Assembly (NCBI RefSeq): GCF_000423225.1 | Contig: NZ_KE383991.1 | Span: 630,217 to 694,216 of the forward strand | Source of the DNA: Kaistia adipata DSM 17808 | GTDB lineage: Bacteria > Pseudomonadota > Alphaproteobacteria > Rhizobiales > Kaistiaceae | DNA length: 64,000 bases | Reading direction: 5' to 3' | Shown here: in pieces, positions 21,475-30,407 of the stretch | Position numbering within the stretch: position 1 is the stretch's first letter | How the letters are laid out: every line of letters starts with the position of its first letter | Translations under genes and position numbers: made by a program | The notes under the pieces: generated by a model | What the model was told of the DNA's origin: nothing | Seen by the model: only the letters and a program-made list of their open reading frames with translations | Database searches by the model: none

Positions 21475-22322
21475 TGACGGCCGGCCGCGTCCTTCTCTGC
21501 GCGGACGACTATGCGCTGTCGCCCGGCGTCTCGCGCGGCATCGCCGAGCTGATCGAGGCCGGCCGGCTCTCGGCGACCGGCGCGATGACCACCGAACCGG
21601 GCTGGCTCCAGGCGCGCGAAGCCGTCGCCGGCCTGCGCCGCCAGGCCGCCATCGGCCTGCATCTGAACCTGACGACCGGCGCCCCGCTCGGCGCCATGCC
21701 GCGCACCCTGCCCCTGGGCCGGTTCGACGGCATCGGCGCCATGATGCGGCGGACGCGGGACGGCTCGGCCGATGCGGGCGAAATCACCTCCGAGATCGAC
21801 CGGCAGCTCGACCGCTTCGAGGCGATCGCCGGCGCGCCGCCCGATTTCGTCGACGGCCATCACCACGTCCATGTCCTGCCGCTCGTCCGCCCGGCCCTGC
21901 TCGCCGCGCTGGCCCGCCGCTATCGGCACGCGCCGCCGCTGGTGCGCGATCCCGGCGACAACCCGCTCCGCATCCTCGCGCGGCGGCGTTCGTTGGTGAA
22001 GGCGCTCGGCGTCGCCTGGCTGGCGCGCGGCCTCGCCGCCGAGGCCCGCCGCCTCGGCCTGCCGACCAATGACGGCTTCTCCGGCTTCTCCCGCTTTGAC
22101 CGGGCCGTGCCCTTTGATCGGGAAATGACCGACTTCCTGCGCGCACCGGGTCCACGCCAGCTGGTCATGTGCCATCCAGGCTATCCCGACGAGATCCTGC
22201 GCCCGCTCGATCCGCTGTTCGAACGGCGCCGCGACGAGCTGGATGCGCTGAAGGCGTTTCCGGCCGAGCGGATCCTGCGCCTCGAGCGCGACGGCTCCGG
22301 CCGGATCCGGTGGCCGGCATGA
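21471..22322 (+). CDS. YdjC/ChbG/HpnK-family carbohydrate deacetylase
   Basis: This 283-residue member of the YdjC superfamily has the metal-binding Asp pair at 12-13 (CADDYALSPGV), His64 in GLHLNLTTG and the histidine cluster DGHHHVHVLP at 129-138. Relatives remove acetyl groups from amino sugars: ChbG acts on chitobiose, HpnK is linked to hopanoids, and Francisella NaxD acts on undecaprenyl-phosphate-GalNAc. Overlap of four bases with both the GtrB-like gene and the GtrA gene argues for the NaxD-like lipid-linked role here. The substrate is inferred, not shown. Confidence 0.9.
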   Translation: MMTAGRVLLCADDYALSPGVSRGIAELIEAGRLSATGAMTTEPGWLQAREAVAGLRRQAAIGLHLNLTTGAPLGAMPRTLPLGRFDGIGAMMRRTRDGSADAGEITSEIDRQLDRFEAIAGAPPDFVDGHHHVHVLPLVRPALLAALARRYRHAPPLVRDPGDNPLRILARRRSLVKALGVAWLARGLAAEARRLGLPTNDGFSGFSRFDRAVPFDREMTDFLRAPGPRQLVMCHPGYPDEILRPLDPLFERRRDELDALKAFPAERILRLERDGSGRIRWPA

Positions 22323-22777
22323 CGGCGGCGACGCTGGCCGGCAAGCTCCGCCACGTCGCCGCCTTCGGCGTCGCGGGCCTGAGCGCCTTCGCCGTCGACG
22401 CGGCGATCCTGAGCCTGCTCGTGCAGCTCGGCGCGGATCCCTATCTCGCGCGGCTTGTCGCCATCGCCTGCGCCATGGTCGTGGGCTGGCTGGCCAACCG
22501 CACCTGGACCTTCCGGGCCCCAGGGCCGCCGCGCCTCGGCGAGTTCCTGCGCTATGCCTCGGTCGCCTCGCTCTCCGTCGCGGTGAACTACGCCGTCTAT
22601 GCGGCGGTGCTCGCGGCGTGGTCCGGCGCGACGCCGCTGCGGGCGCTCGTCGCCGGCACGGCGGTGGCGACGCTCCTCTCCTATCTCGGCTACCGCCTCT
22701 TCGCCTTCGGCGGCGTCAGGCCGGCAGCGTCCGCTCCACCGGCGGCGTCCAGCAACGCCACGCCAGGAACGGAATGA
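22319..22777 (+). CDS. GtrA-family membrane protein (sugar-lipid flippase type)
   Basis: This 152-residue protein has four predicted membrane helices and the GtrA features AAFGVAGLSAFAVDAAI and FVGWLANRTWTF-like region (VVGWLANRTWTF), ending with YLGYRLFAF. GtrA proteins help to translocate undecaprenyl-phosphate sugars to the periplasm. The start overlaps the deacetylase stop by four bases. Its C-terminus runs 62 bases into the convergent GT87 gene, so its last ~20 residues are encoded opposite that gene. Confidence 0.9.
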   Translation: MTAATLAGKLRHVAAFGVAGLSAFAVDAAILSLLVQLGADPYLARLVAIACAMVVGWLANRTWTFRAPGPPRLGEFLRYASVASLSVAVNYAVYAAVLAAWSGATPLRALVAGTAVATLLSYLGYRLFAFGGVRPAASAPPAASSNATPGTE

Positions 22778-23909
22778 AGGCGAGGCAGAGCAGCGGCTTG
22801 AGCCAGAGCGTCGTGTACGGATAGGTCGCGATCGCGACGACGAAGGCGACCGACAGGCCGACCATGAACCAGCTCTCCGCGGCGCGGCGCTCGCGATGCC
22901 AGAGCACCGCCGCGTAGATCGCGACGACGCAGCCGAACATCACATAGGTGTTCGATTCCGTGCGCGGGTTGAACAGCATCAGATAGACGACGGCGATGGC
23001 GAGGATGTGGAACGGCGCGTCGCGCCCCGTCCGACGCAGCGCCACGAAGGCGAGGCCGAGCGACAGCAGCGCGAAGACGAGCCGGATCCCGGTCAGGACC
23101 CGATCGGAAAGCGAGATGCCGAGCGCGTTCAGGAGACCGGTCAAATCCGCCCAGCGCCCGTCGCCGGGATCGCCGGCGGCCAGGATCTTGGCGATCCCGA
23201 GCCGATAGAGATCGACCACGCCGGCGGGATCGGGATTGACGAAGGGGAGCAGCAGGAAGCCGATCGTCACGACGACCAGGCGCCAGCCGAGCTTCGGATA
23301 GAGCACGCCGACGAGCAGCATCAACACCAGCGCCAGGGGCTTGATCGCGAAGGCGAGGCCGAGGAACAGCGCCGAGCGCCACCAGCGCTCTTCAACGATC
23401 GCCACCGAACCGAGCATCAGCAGCGCCATCAGCAGCACCGTCGCCTGGCCGTTGCGGAACGCGCTGAAGCCGCTCGGCTCGAGCAGCAGCAGGCACGCGC
23501 CCAGCACGAGCCACTTGCGGCGCCCCGCCACGGCGGGAAGCAGCAGGCCAACGCTCCACCAGATCGCATAGGCGAGCAGCCCGACCGACACCACCCGCCA
23601 GAGGGCATCGCCGAGCGACGCCCCGAGCAGGGCGAAGGGGGTATAGAGGACGGCGAAGCTCGGCAGGTAGAGGAAGCCGGCGATGCCCCCGCCGAAGATG
23701 TCCTCGCCCCGCCACCAGCCAAGCGCGCCCAGGCGATAGACCGGCACGACGCTGCGGCGCTCGGGATCGACCAGCACCAGCGCCACGACGACGAGGTTGA
23801 ACAGCAGGAAGATGCCGAGTCCCGCCCAGCCAGCGACCGGCAGCAGCCGGTCGAGCGGCCGCTCCGCGACGGCGAACCCCGCCCTTCCGGCGGAGCTGTC
23901 GATCGTCAT
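22716..23909 (-). CDS. GT87 (DUF2029)-family membrane glycosyltransferase
   Basis: A 397-residue polytopic protein with about ten hydrophobic helices. WWRGEDIFGGGIAGFLYLPS in the N-terminal third is the GT87-like loop and AFAIKPLALVLML the central signature. GT-C enzymes of this type transfer sugars from polyprenyl-phosphate donors on the periplasmic side. Its ATG overlaps the murI stop (ATGA). It converges with the GtrA gene. Together with the GtrB/YdjC/GtrA set it can complete a lipid-linked sugar transfer pathway. Confidence 0.85.
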   Translation of the reverse strand: MTIDSSAGRAGFAVAERPLDRLLPVAGWAGLGIFLLFNLVVVALVLVDPERRSVVPVYRLGALGWWRGEDIFGGGIAGFLYLPSFAVLYTPFALLGASLGDALWRVVSVGLLAYAIWWSVGLLLPAVAGRRKWLVLGACLLLLEPSGFSAFRNGQATVLLMALLMLGSVAIVEERWWRSALFLGLAFAIKPLALVLMLLVGVLYPKLGWRLVVVTIGFLLLPFVNPDPAGVVDLYRLGIAKILAAGDPGDGRWADLTGLLNALGISLSDRVLTGIRLVFALLSLGLAFVALRRTGRDAPFHILAIAVVYLMLFNPRTESNTYVMFGCVVAIYAAVLWHRERRAAESWFMVGLSVAFVVAIATYPYTTLWLKPLLCLAFIPFLAWRCWTPPVERTLPA

Positions 23910-24700
23910 GAGAAATCGCCTTCCAGGCCCATGCCCGCGAGAACGGGAGCCAGTTGCCGTGGCCATGCGTGGCCCGAGGTCAGAAAGGCCCGTCCGGGCC
24001 GCATCGGCACGCCGTCCGCCTCGCGCGCCAGCTTGAGCACCGACAGCACGCGCCGGGCGATCGCCTCGGCCGGATCGATCCACTCCACGGGCCACGGCGC
24101 GACGCGCTCGAGCCGGTCGATCAGGAACGGATAATGCGTGCAGGCGAGCACGATCGTGTCGGTGCGCCGGCCGTCGACCTCGATGAAGGCCGGTTCGATC
24201 TCGGTGCGGATCGCCGCGTCGGCGACGCTCTCGCCGCGCATCACCGCCTCCGCCAGCGGCGCCAGCTCGGACGAGCCGACGAGGCGGATATGGCAGCCAT
24301 TGGCGAAGCTGCGGATCAGTTCCCGCGTATAGTCGCGCTTCATCGTACCGGGCGTCGCCAGCACGCCGACGACGCCGCTTTTCGAGCGTTCGGCCGCCGG
24401 CTTGATCGCCGGCACGGTGCCGATGAACGGGATGGCGTGTCGGGCGCGCAGCGGCGGCAACACCAGCGTCGACGCCGTGTTGCAGGCGATCACCACCGCG
24501 TCGGGACGATGGCGTTCGATCAATTGCCCCATCAGCGCGACGATGTGGTCGGAAAGCGGTCCCGCCTCCCAGTCGCCATAGGGAAAGGCGGCATCGTCCG
24601 CGACATAGGCGATCTCGGCGGACGGCAATTGCCGCCGGATCTCGCGCAGCACCGAGAGGCCGCCGATACCCGAATCGAAGACCAGCAGCCTGGCGCTCAA
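23906..24700 (-). CDS. murI: Glutamate racemase
   Basis: MurI makes D-glutamate for peptidoglycan. The 264-residue protein starts at a TTG that overlaps the TGA of trmJ (TTGA), and this gives the family N-terminus RLLVFDSGIGGLSVLRE. Both catalytic cysteines are present, in VIACNTAST and VLACTHYPF, as are the D/S proton-shuttle residues in FDSGIGG. No ATG gives a better fit. It is translationally coupled to trmJ before it and GT87 after it. Confidence 0.93.
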   Translation of the reverse strand: MSARLLVFDSGIGGLSVLREIRRQLPSAEIAYVADDAAFPYGDWEAGPLSDHIVALMGQLIERHRPDAVVIACNTASTLVLPPLRARHAIPFIGTVPAIKPAAERSKSGVVGVLATPGTMKRDYTRELIRSFANGCHIRLVGSSELAPLAEAVMRGESVADAAIRTEIEPAFIEVDGRRTDTIVLACTHYPFLIDRLERVAPWPVEWIDPAEAIARRVLSVLKLAREADGVPMRPGRAFLTSGHAWPRQLAPVLAGMGLEGDFS

Positions 24701-25515
24701 TCGTCCGCCTCGCGGCTGGTGGTCTCGGTGCCGTCGGCCCGCTTGCGCGGGCGGGTCGGCCGGTTCTCCAGCGCCGCGATGACGCCGCGCAGCGTGCGGA
24801 TGTCGGCCTCGGTGAACTGCGCCCGCTGCAGCATGGCGCGCAGGGTCTGCACCACGACCGGGCGCTTCTCGACCGGCCGGAAGAAGGTGACCTGGTCGAG
24901 CGCGCCTTCCAGATGCTCGAACAGGCCGAGCAGCTCCTGCTTGGTGGCCGGCCGGCTGTCGTTCGGCATGGCGAAGCGCAGGCCCGCTTCCTCGGTCTCG
25001 AGCCCGCTCCGGCGCCACTCATAGGCGACGATCAGCACGGCCTGGGCGATGTTGAGCGAGGCGAACTGCGGATCGATCGGCAGCGTCACGATCTCGTCGG
25101 CGAGCGAGATTTCCTCGTTGGTGAGGCCGATCCGCTCGCGTCCGAACAGCACGCCGGTCTTCACGCCGGCCGTCATGTGGCCGCGCATGATGCCGGCGGC
25201 CGAGGCCGGGCCGCGCACCGGCTTTGCCAATTCGCGCGACCGCGCCGTGGTGGCGACCAGATAACCGAGATCGGCGACCGCCGCCTCGACCGTATCGAAC
25301 AGGCGGATGCGATCGAAGACATGGTCGGCGCGGCTGGCGGCGCGACGAGCGCTTTCGTTCGGCCAGCCGTCGCGCGGGTTGACGATGCGGAGGTCGCGCA
25401 GGCCGAAATTGGCCATCGCGCGGGCGGCCGTGCCGATATTCTCGCCCAGCTGGGGTTCGACGAGAATGACGGCGGGGCCATCGACGAGAAGTTCAGGGGA
25501 AGACATGTCGCTCAT
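24697..25515 (-). CDS. trmJ: SPOUT-family tRNA 2'-O-methyltransferase TrmJ
   Basis: TrmJ methylates the ribose at position 32 of certain tRNAs. The 272-residue protein begins with the SpoU motif VEPQLGENIGTAARAMANFGL near residue 20 (an internal ATG at 25506 is an alternative start). It then has the SAM knot motifs GVLFGRERIGLTNEE and LPIDPQFASLNIAQAVLIVAYE. Length matches TrmJ (about 250). Two tRNA-modification genes (ttcA and trmJ) that act at tRNA position 32 occur in this window. Confidence 0.93.
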   Translation of the reverse strand: MSDMSSPELLVDGPAVILVEPQLGENIGTAARAMANFGLRDLRIVNPRDGWPNESARRAASRADHVFDRIRLFDTVEAAVADLGYLVATTARSRELAKPVRGPASAAGIMRGHMTAGVKTGVLFGRERIGLTNEEISLADEIVTLPIDPQFASLNIAQAVLIVAYEWRRSGLETEEAGLRFAMPNDSRPATKQELLGLFEHLEGALDQVTFFRPVEKRPVVVQTLRAMLQRAQFTEADIRTLRGVIAALENRPTRPRKRADGTETTSREADD

Positions 25516-25641
25516 GGGGCGGTGGGAGAAAGGGATGTCCTAGCTGATTGCGCGTGGTCGCGCTATATTTGCGGCTTGGAAAGCGACACACGGATGAGTC
25601 GCTAGTGCCACGGTATTCACGACCCAAGGGGGGTAGACGCC

Positions 25642-26205
25642 ATGCCGGCAGACACAGCAGCCAACAAGAGCTTTTCTGCGGCGGTCCGCGACAAATGGGG
25701 CTGGTTCCTGTTTCTCGGCATCGTCTTCCTGATCGGCGGCGTCTTCGCGATCGGCATGCCGCTGGTCTCCAGCGTCGCCGTCACGATCTTCCTCGCGGTG
25801 GTGCTCGTCATCGCCGGCGTGTTCCAGATCTTCCAGGCCTTCAGCGTCAAGGGCTGGGGCGGCTTCCTCTGGCAGCTGGTCGTCGGCATCGTCGTGCTGA
25901 TCGGCGGCATCGCCATCTACATGTCGCCCGTCTTCGGCAGCTTCGCGCTGACGCTCATCATCGCCTCGGTGTTCCTCGCCAAGGGCATCTTCCAGGTCGC
26001 GCTGTCCTTCCGCATCAAGCCGCTCGACGGCTGGGGCTGGATCCTGGCGGCGGGCATCATCGCCTTCCTGGCCGGCTTCTTCATCCTGATGCAGTATCCG
26101 ACCTCCGGCCTCTGGGTACCCGGCACGCTCGCCGGCATCTCGCTGATCTTCACCGGCTGGAGCTACATCGCGCTCTCCCTGGCGGCCAAACGCAGCCTGG
26201 CATGA
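25642..26205 (+). CDS. HdeD-family (DUF308) membrane protein
   Basis: This 187-residue protein has six hydrophobic helices in paired repeats, for example WGWFLFLGIVFLIGGVFAIG and ILAAGIIAFLAGFFILM. HdeD-like proteins are linked to acid resistance in E. coli but are functionally undefined in most bacteria. Its stop overlaps the next gene's ATG by four bases (ATGA). An upstream region of 126 bp, divergent from trmJ, holds the promoter. Confidence 0.9.
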   Translation: MPADTAANKSFSAAVRDKWGWFLFLGIVFLIGGVFAIGMPLVSSVAVTIFLAVVLVIAGVFQIFQAFSVKGWGGFLWQLVVGIVVLIGGIAIYMSPVFGSFALTLIIASVFLAKGIFQVALSFRIKPLDGWGWILAAGIIAFLAGFFILMQYPTSGLWVPGTLAGISLIFTGWSYIALSLAAKRSLA

Positions 26206-27104
26206 ACGAGAGGGAGTGGCGGTTGCGCTACGGGGTGAGCGGCGACGCGATGTTGCCGCTTGTCTCGATCATCGTGATCAACTGGAACTATGTCGACTAT
26301 CTTCAGGCTGCGCTCGATTCCGCAATCGCGCAGGATTATCCGGCGATCGAGATCATCGCTCTCGACAATGCCTCAACCGACGGCAGCGCCGAGCTCATGG
26401 AAGCCTTCGTCGCCCAACATCCAGCGGTCCGCTTAGTCCGGCTTCCTGAAAACCTGGGCCAGCTCGGCGCAGCGCATCACATCTTTGGACATCATGATGT
26501 CGCCGGAGCGTTCGTCTGCTTTCTAGACACAGACGACCTGCTCTTCCCGCATTTCGTCAGCCATCATGTTCGGGCCCATCTCCTTGTAAGCCAGAACGCG
26601 GGAATCTCGACGAGCGATGCATTCCAGCTTGACAGCCAGGGCAGCGTCATCGCGGGCAGCCTGCCTCACTGGCGAAAAGACCTGATCGAACCGCCTGCTC
26701 ATTGGCAGCAGATCGAAGTCGAGGTTGAGGGCAGCTTGCCCGGAAAGATTTCGGCAACCTCGATATCGAGCAAGGAGTCCAGATGGTTTTGGTATCCAGG
26801 AACGGCCAACCTATTCAGATCGACGATACTGCACGATTTTTTCGCCCTGCTGAACGCGCCGATACCTCAGAAATACTGCATCGACGCTTCTGCAGCGCCC
26901 TTCAGCCACAAGAGATTGGGCACCCTTCTGCTTGAGGCTCCGCTGTCGGCCTACCGCTCCCATGGGCGGAACACCAGTTCAGCTACGCCACGTCTGCAGC
27001 ATTTTCGAGCGCACCGGCAAACCTTCATCGCCAGCGATAAAGAGCAGGCAATATGGTTCAAACTCCAGCGGAGTGCGTCAGGGCTCACGGCCAACCAGAC
27101 ATAG
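26202..27104 (+). CDS. GT2-family glycosyltransferase (first of a tandem pair)
   Basis: This 300-residue cytoplasmic GT2 opens with LPLVSIIVINWNYVDYLQAA and has the nucleotide-binding DNASTDGS, the DXD-like FLDTDDLLF, and a C-terminal WFWYPGTANLFRS and LEAPLSAYRSHGRN. The same blocks recur in the next gene, so the two are paralogues. No membrane helix is present; they likely act on a soluble or membrane-bound glycan from the cytoplasm. Lower GC and different codon use than the HdeD gene it overlaps suggest acquisition. Confidence 0.85.
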   Translation: MNEREWRLRYGVSGDAMLPLVSIIVINWNYVDYLQAALDSAIAQDYPAIEIIALDNASTDGSAELMEAFVAQHPAVRLVRLPENLGQLGAAHHIFGHHDVAGAFVCFLDTDDLLFPHFVSHHVRAHLLVSQNAGISTSDAFQLDSQGSVIAGSLPHWRKDLIEPPAHWQQIEVEVEGSLPGKISATSISSKESRWFWYPGTANLFRSTILHDFFALLNAPIPQKYCIDASAAPFSHKRLGTLLLEAPLSAYRSHGRNTSSATPRLQHFRAHRQTFIASDKEQAIWFKLQRSASGLTANQT

Positions 27105-27124
27105 CAAGCCAATCTCGGGGCTTG

Positions 27125-28423
27125 ATGCAAGCGGCCGGGGGGGCCATCACGTTGAATATTCAGAACAGGGCGGGCGCCAGAAACGAGTTCACGCTCGGCG
27201 GAATCCCTGCCTCACGTCTGGCCGTGCCCGGCCAGATGCAACTGCCACTCGTTTCATTCATCGTCAGAAACTGGAACTACGGCGACTTCATCGGCAACGC
27301 CATCGCTTCGATCAAGGCGCAAGACTACCCGCGTTTCGAAGTCATTGTCGTGGACAACGCCTCGACAGACAACAGCCGCGACATCATCCAGCAGCAAATC
27401 GAAGAGGACCCTCGCTTTAGGGTTGTTCATTCCGACGTTAATCTGGGTCCGCTCGGTGGCGCGCTTCTCGGCCTGGAAAGCGCCAAGGGCGAATTCGTCA
27501 CCTTCGTGGATTCGGATGATACGCTGCTTGCGAACTTCGCCTCCCTGCACATACAGGCCCATCTGGCAGCCTCCCGGAATATAGCCTTCACATCCTGCTC
27601 GACGATCGAAACCGGTCCCGATGGTGCTGTTGTCAATGGACGTCGACAGCGCTCTGGTATCAAGGAAACCGCCCCACGTCACGGTCTGCGCGCGGCCGAC
27701 ATCGTTCCCCGGCTTGGAACTGTCGATGATGAGGCCTACGAGCTGTTGTCGCAAAACACAATGATGCTCGGCCCGGCGACCACGGGTTGGCTTTGGTCAC
27801 CCGGTACCGCCAACATGTATCGCCGCTTCATGCTCGACTTACTGGCACCACTGGCCGATCCGATCGATCTTCTAAAGCTGTCCGGAGACGGTCACTACAA
27901 TCGGCTGTGCCATCTGATTGGCGGTTCGGCGATCATCGACCTGCCGCTTTCCACCTATCGGATCCACGGTGGAAATTTCTACGTCTCGACGCCCAGCCTA
28001 GCGAGCTGGCAGCTGGATGGCGGTCCCGCCCTTCAATTTGGAGCCCTGAGATCACGAGAAATGATCCGAGTCCTGGTTGCCAATACGCAGGACTTCGCTT
28101 GGCGGATCGGCGAGAAGCGCTTCTGGGACTCGCTGTTCATATTGGTGGACTTGGGACAGAAGCGACAAGGCGGAACCACGGAAGAGTTTGCCACTTTCAT
28201 CGGCGAACAGATCGGAATCCTCGCCCAGACCTTTGGGGAGAAGCACACGCTGCACCAGCTGGCAAATCACCTGCCCAGGGACACGTTGAACGAGATCCTC
28301 AGGCAGCGCTACGGTGGCAGCATTCCATACCGTGTTCGATGGTTCCTTCATCCCCTTCACCTTCACCGTCTCAAGGAGCGCGTGAAGCGCCTAGCCCGGA
28401 AATTGCGTATCGCGCGCGACTAA
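27125..28423 (+). CDS. GT2-family glycosyltransferase (second of a tandem pair)
   Basis: This paralogue of the preceding gene has LPLVSFIVRNWNYGDFIGNA, DNASTDNS, TFVDSDDTLL, WLWSPGTANMYRR and LPLSTYRIHGGN in the same order. From the ATG at 27125, which has a GGGG site, the protein has 432 residues; an ATG at 27053 would overlap the previous gene by 52 bases and add 24 residues. A C-terminal extension of about 100 residues ending in a Lys/Arg-rich stretch (HRLKERVKRLARKLRI) is absent from the first copy. Confidence 0.82.
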   Translation: MQAAGGAITLNIQNRAGARNEFTLGGIPASRLAVPGQMQLPLVSFIVRNWNYGDFIGNAIASIKAQDYPRFEVIVVDNASTDNSRDIIQQQIEEDPRFRVVHSDVNLGPLGGALLGLESAKGEFVTFVDSDDTLLANFASLHIQAHLAASRNIAFTSCSTIETGPDGAVVNGRRQRSGIKETAPRHGLRAADIVPRLGTVDDEAYELLSQNTMMLGPATTGWLWSPGTANMYRRFMLDLLAPLADPIDLLKLSGDGHYNRLCHLIGGSAIIDLPLSTYRIHGGNFYVSTPSLASWQLDGGPALQFGALRSREMIRVLVANTQDFAWRIGEKRFWDSLFILVDLGQKRQGGTTEEFATFIGEQIGILAQTFGEKHTLHQLANHLPRDTLNEILRQRYGGSIPYRVRWFLHPLHLHRLKERVKRLARKLRIARD

Positions 28424-28609
28424 AAAAAGCGGTCTCCAAATGCCGCTGGGATGTTCGATGGGGCGTTGGGCCACGCCCCGCCCTTCCCGCCTTTGCGCGT
28501 CCTGAGTGCGATGCTATAGGGAAGCCCGCACCATCCTCGGCGCCCTGGCGCTGGCGGCTTCTTCCGCCGGCAGGCAGCGCCGTCAAACCCGGAAGCGAGG
28601 CAATCCTCC

Positions 28610-29821
28610 ATGGCGAAGATCAAGGTAGCCAATCCCGTCGTTGAGCTCGACGGCGACGAGATGACCCGGATCATCTGGCAGAACATCAAGGACAAGCTGA
28701 TCCATCCCTACCTCGATCTCGACCTGCAGTACTTCGACCTGGGGATCGAGCATCGCGACGCCACCAACGACCAGGTGACGATCGACGCGGCCGAGGCGAT
28801 CAAGCGCGTCGGCGTCGGCGTCAAGTGCGCCACGATCACGCCGGACGAGGCGCGCGTGAAGGAGTTCAACCTCAAGGAGATGTGGAAGTCGCCGAACGGC
28901 ACGATCCGCAACATCCTCGGCGGCGTGATCTTCCGCGAGCCGATCATCTGCAAGAACGTGCCGCGCCTGGTTCCGGGCTGGACGCAGCCGATCATCGTCG
29001 GCCGTCATGCCTTCGGCGACCAGTACAAGGCGACCGACTTCCTCGTCCCCGGCAAGGGCCGCATGACGATCAAGTTCGAGGGCGAGGACGGCACCGTCAT
29101 CGAGAAGGAAGTCTTCAAGTTCCCGGGCGCCGGCGTCGCCATGGCGATGTACAACCTCGACGAATCGATCCGCGAGTTCGCCCGCGCCTCGATGAACTAC
29201 GGCCTCAACCGCAAGTATCCGGTCTACCTGTCGACCAAGAACACGATCCTCAAGGCCTATGACGGCCGCTTCAAGGACCTGTTCCAGGAAGTGTTCGACA
29301 ACGAGTTCGCCGACAAGTTCAAGGCCGCCGGCATCACCTACGAGCACCGCCTGATCGACGACATGGTCGCGTCGGCGCTGAAGTGGTCGGGTGGTTATGT
29401 CTGGGCGTGCAAGAACTATGACGGCGACGTCCAGTCCGACACGGTCGCCCAGGGCTTCGGCTCGCTCGGCCTGATGACCTCCGTGCTGATGACGCCGGAC
29501 GGCAAGACCGTCGAGGCGGAAGCCGCCCACGGCACCGTGACGCGTCACTACCGCGAGCACCAGAAGGGCAAGGAGACGTCGACCAACTCGATCGCCTCGA
29601 TCTTCGCCTGGACCCGTGGCCTCGCCCACCGCGCCAAGCTCGACAACAACGAAGAGCTCGCCAAGTTCGCGCTGACGCTCGAGAAGGTCTGCGTCGATAC
29701 CGTCGAGGCCGGCGACATGACCAAGGACCTCGCGCTGCTCGTCGGTCCTGACCAGAAGTGGCTCTCGACCACCGGCTTCCTCGACAAGGTCAGCGAGAAC
29801 CTGACCAAGGCGATGGCATAA
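28610..29821 (+). CDS. icd: NADP-dependent isocitrate dehydrogenase
   Basis: Icd makes 2-oxoglutarate in the TCA cycle. The 403-residue protein is of the dimeric eukaryote-like class II: it begins [20 protein letters not shown] and has [36 protein letters not shown] and [17 protein letters not shown]. The phosphorylation-sensitive serine loop of the E. coli-type enzyme is not expected in this class. A perfect hairpin follows the stop. Confidence 0.97.
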   Translation: MAKIKVANPVVELDGDEMTRIIWQNIKDKLIHPYLDLDLQYFDLGIEHRDATNDQVTIDAAEAIKRVGVGVKCATITPDEARVKEFNLKEMWKSPNGTIRNILGGVIFREPIICKNVPRLVPGWTQPIIVGRHAFGDQYKATDFLVPGKGRMTIKFEGEDGTVIEKEVFKFPGAGVAMAMYNLDESIREFARASMNYGLNRKYPVYLSTKNTILKAYDGRFKDLFQEVFDNEFADKFKAAGITYEHRLIDDMVASALKWSGGYVWACKNYDGDVQSDTVAQGFGSLGLMTSVLMTPDGKTVEAEAAHGTVTRHYREHQKGKETSTNSIASIFAWTRGLAHRAKLDNNEELAKFALTLEKVCVDTVEAGDMTKDLALLVGPDQKWLSTTGFLDKVSENLTKAMA

Positions 29822-29857
29822 CCAAGCCGTCCGGGAGCCCCGCTCCCTGTTGCCTTC

Positions 29858-29885
29858 GGACAAGGGCGGTTCGCCGCCCTTGTCC
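29858..29885 (+). terminator. Hairpin after icd
   Basis: GGACAAGGGCGG / CCGCCCTTGTCC form a perfect 12-bp stem with a TTCG tetraloop, 36 bases after the icd stop. No T-run follows, so it may act as an mRNA 3'-end stabiliser or a weak terminator. Confidence 0.6.
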
Positions 29886-29934
29886 CCTCGCCTTCACTGC
29901 GCCCCACCGGGCCGCATATGAGCAGGACGCCCGC

Positions 29935-30387
29935 ATGAACGTCGTCATCCGTCCGCTCGCCCCCGCAGACCACGCGGCGTGGCTCTCCCTGTGGCAGGGC
30001 TATCTCGACTTCTATGAGAGAGCGCTCGCTCCCGAAATCACCGATCTCACCTGGACGCGGCTCCACGATCCCGCCGAGCCGATGTTCGCCCTCGGCGCCG
30101 AGCGCGACGGACGCCTGGTCGGCTTCGCCCACGCGATCCTGCACCGCTCGACCTGGCTGGCCGGACACTCCTGCTATCTGGAAGACCTGTTCGTCAGCCC
30201 CGGCGATCGTGGCGGCGGCATTGGCGGCGCGCTGATCGAGGCCGTCGCGCAGCAGGCGCGCGATCGCGGCTGCGACCGGCTGCACTGGCTCACGCACACC
30301 GACAACGCCACGGCGCGGCGCCTCTATGACAAGCTCGCGGCCCATCTCGGTTTCGTCAGCTACCGGCGCAGCCTTCTCGATCCGTGA
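29935..30387 (+). CDS. GNAT-family N-acetyltransferase
   Basis: A 150-residue GNAT fold protein starting MNVVIRPLAPADHAAWLSLW. The acetyl-CoA pyrophosphate loop is LFVSPGDRGGGIGGALIEAV (R/Q-x-x-G-x-G pattern) near residue 86, followed by WLTHTDNATARRLYDKL. Members acetylate amines of small molecules or proteins. The target is unknown. It sits behind the icd hairpin and converges with the YbaY-META gene. Confidence 0.9.
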   Translation: MNVVIRPLAPADHAAWLSLWQGYLDFYERALAPEITDLTWTRLHDPAEPMFALGAERDGRLVGFAHAILHRSTWLAGHSCYLEDLFVSPGDRGGGIGGALIEAVAQQARDRGCDRLHWLTHTDNATARRLYDKLAAHLGFVSYRRSLLDP

Positions 30388-30407
30388 GTCGATAGCGGCT
30401 CCGTCGG

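Noticed and set aside
23906-25018. Extended murI frame starting upstream inside trmJ
   Set aside because: The extension is a shadow of TrmJ; the TTG at 24700 gives the exact MurI N-terminus and overlaps the trmJ stop.
22716-25022. Apparent long fusion of GT87 with upstream frame
   Set aside because: Upstream part is antisense-like low-complexity sequence across murI; the ATG at 23909 gives a normal GT87 start.
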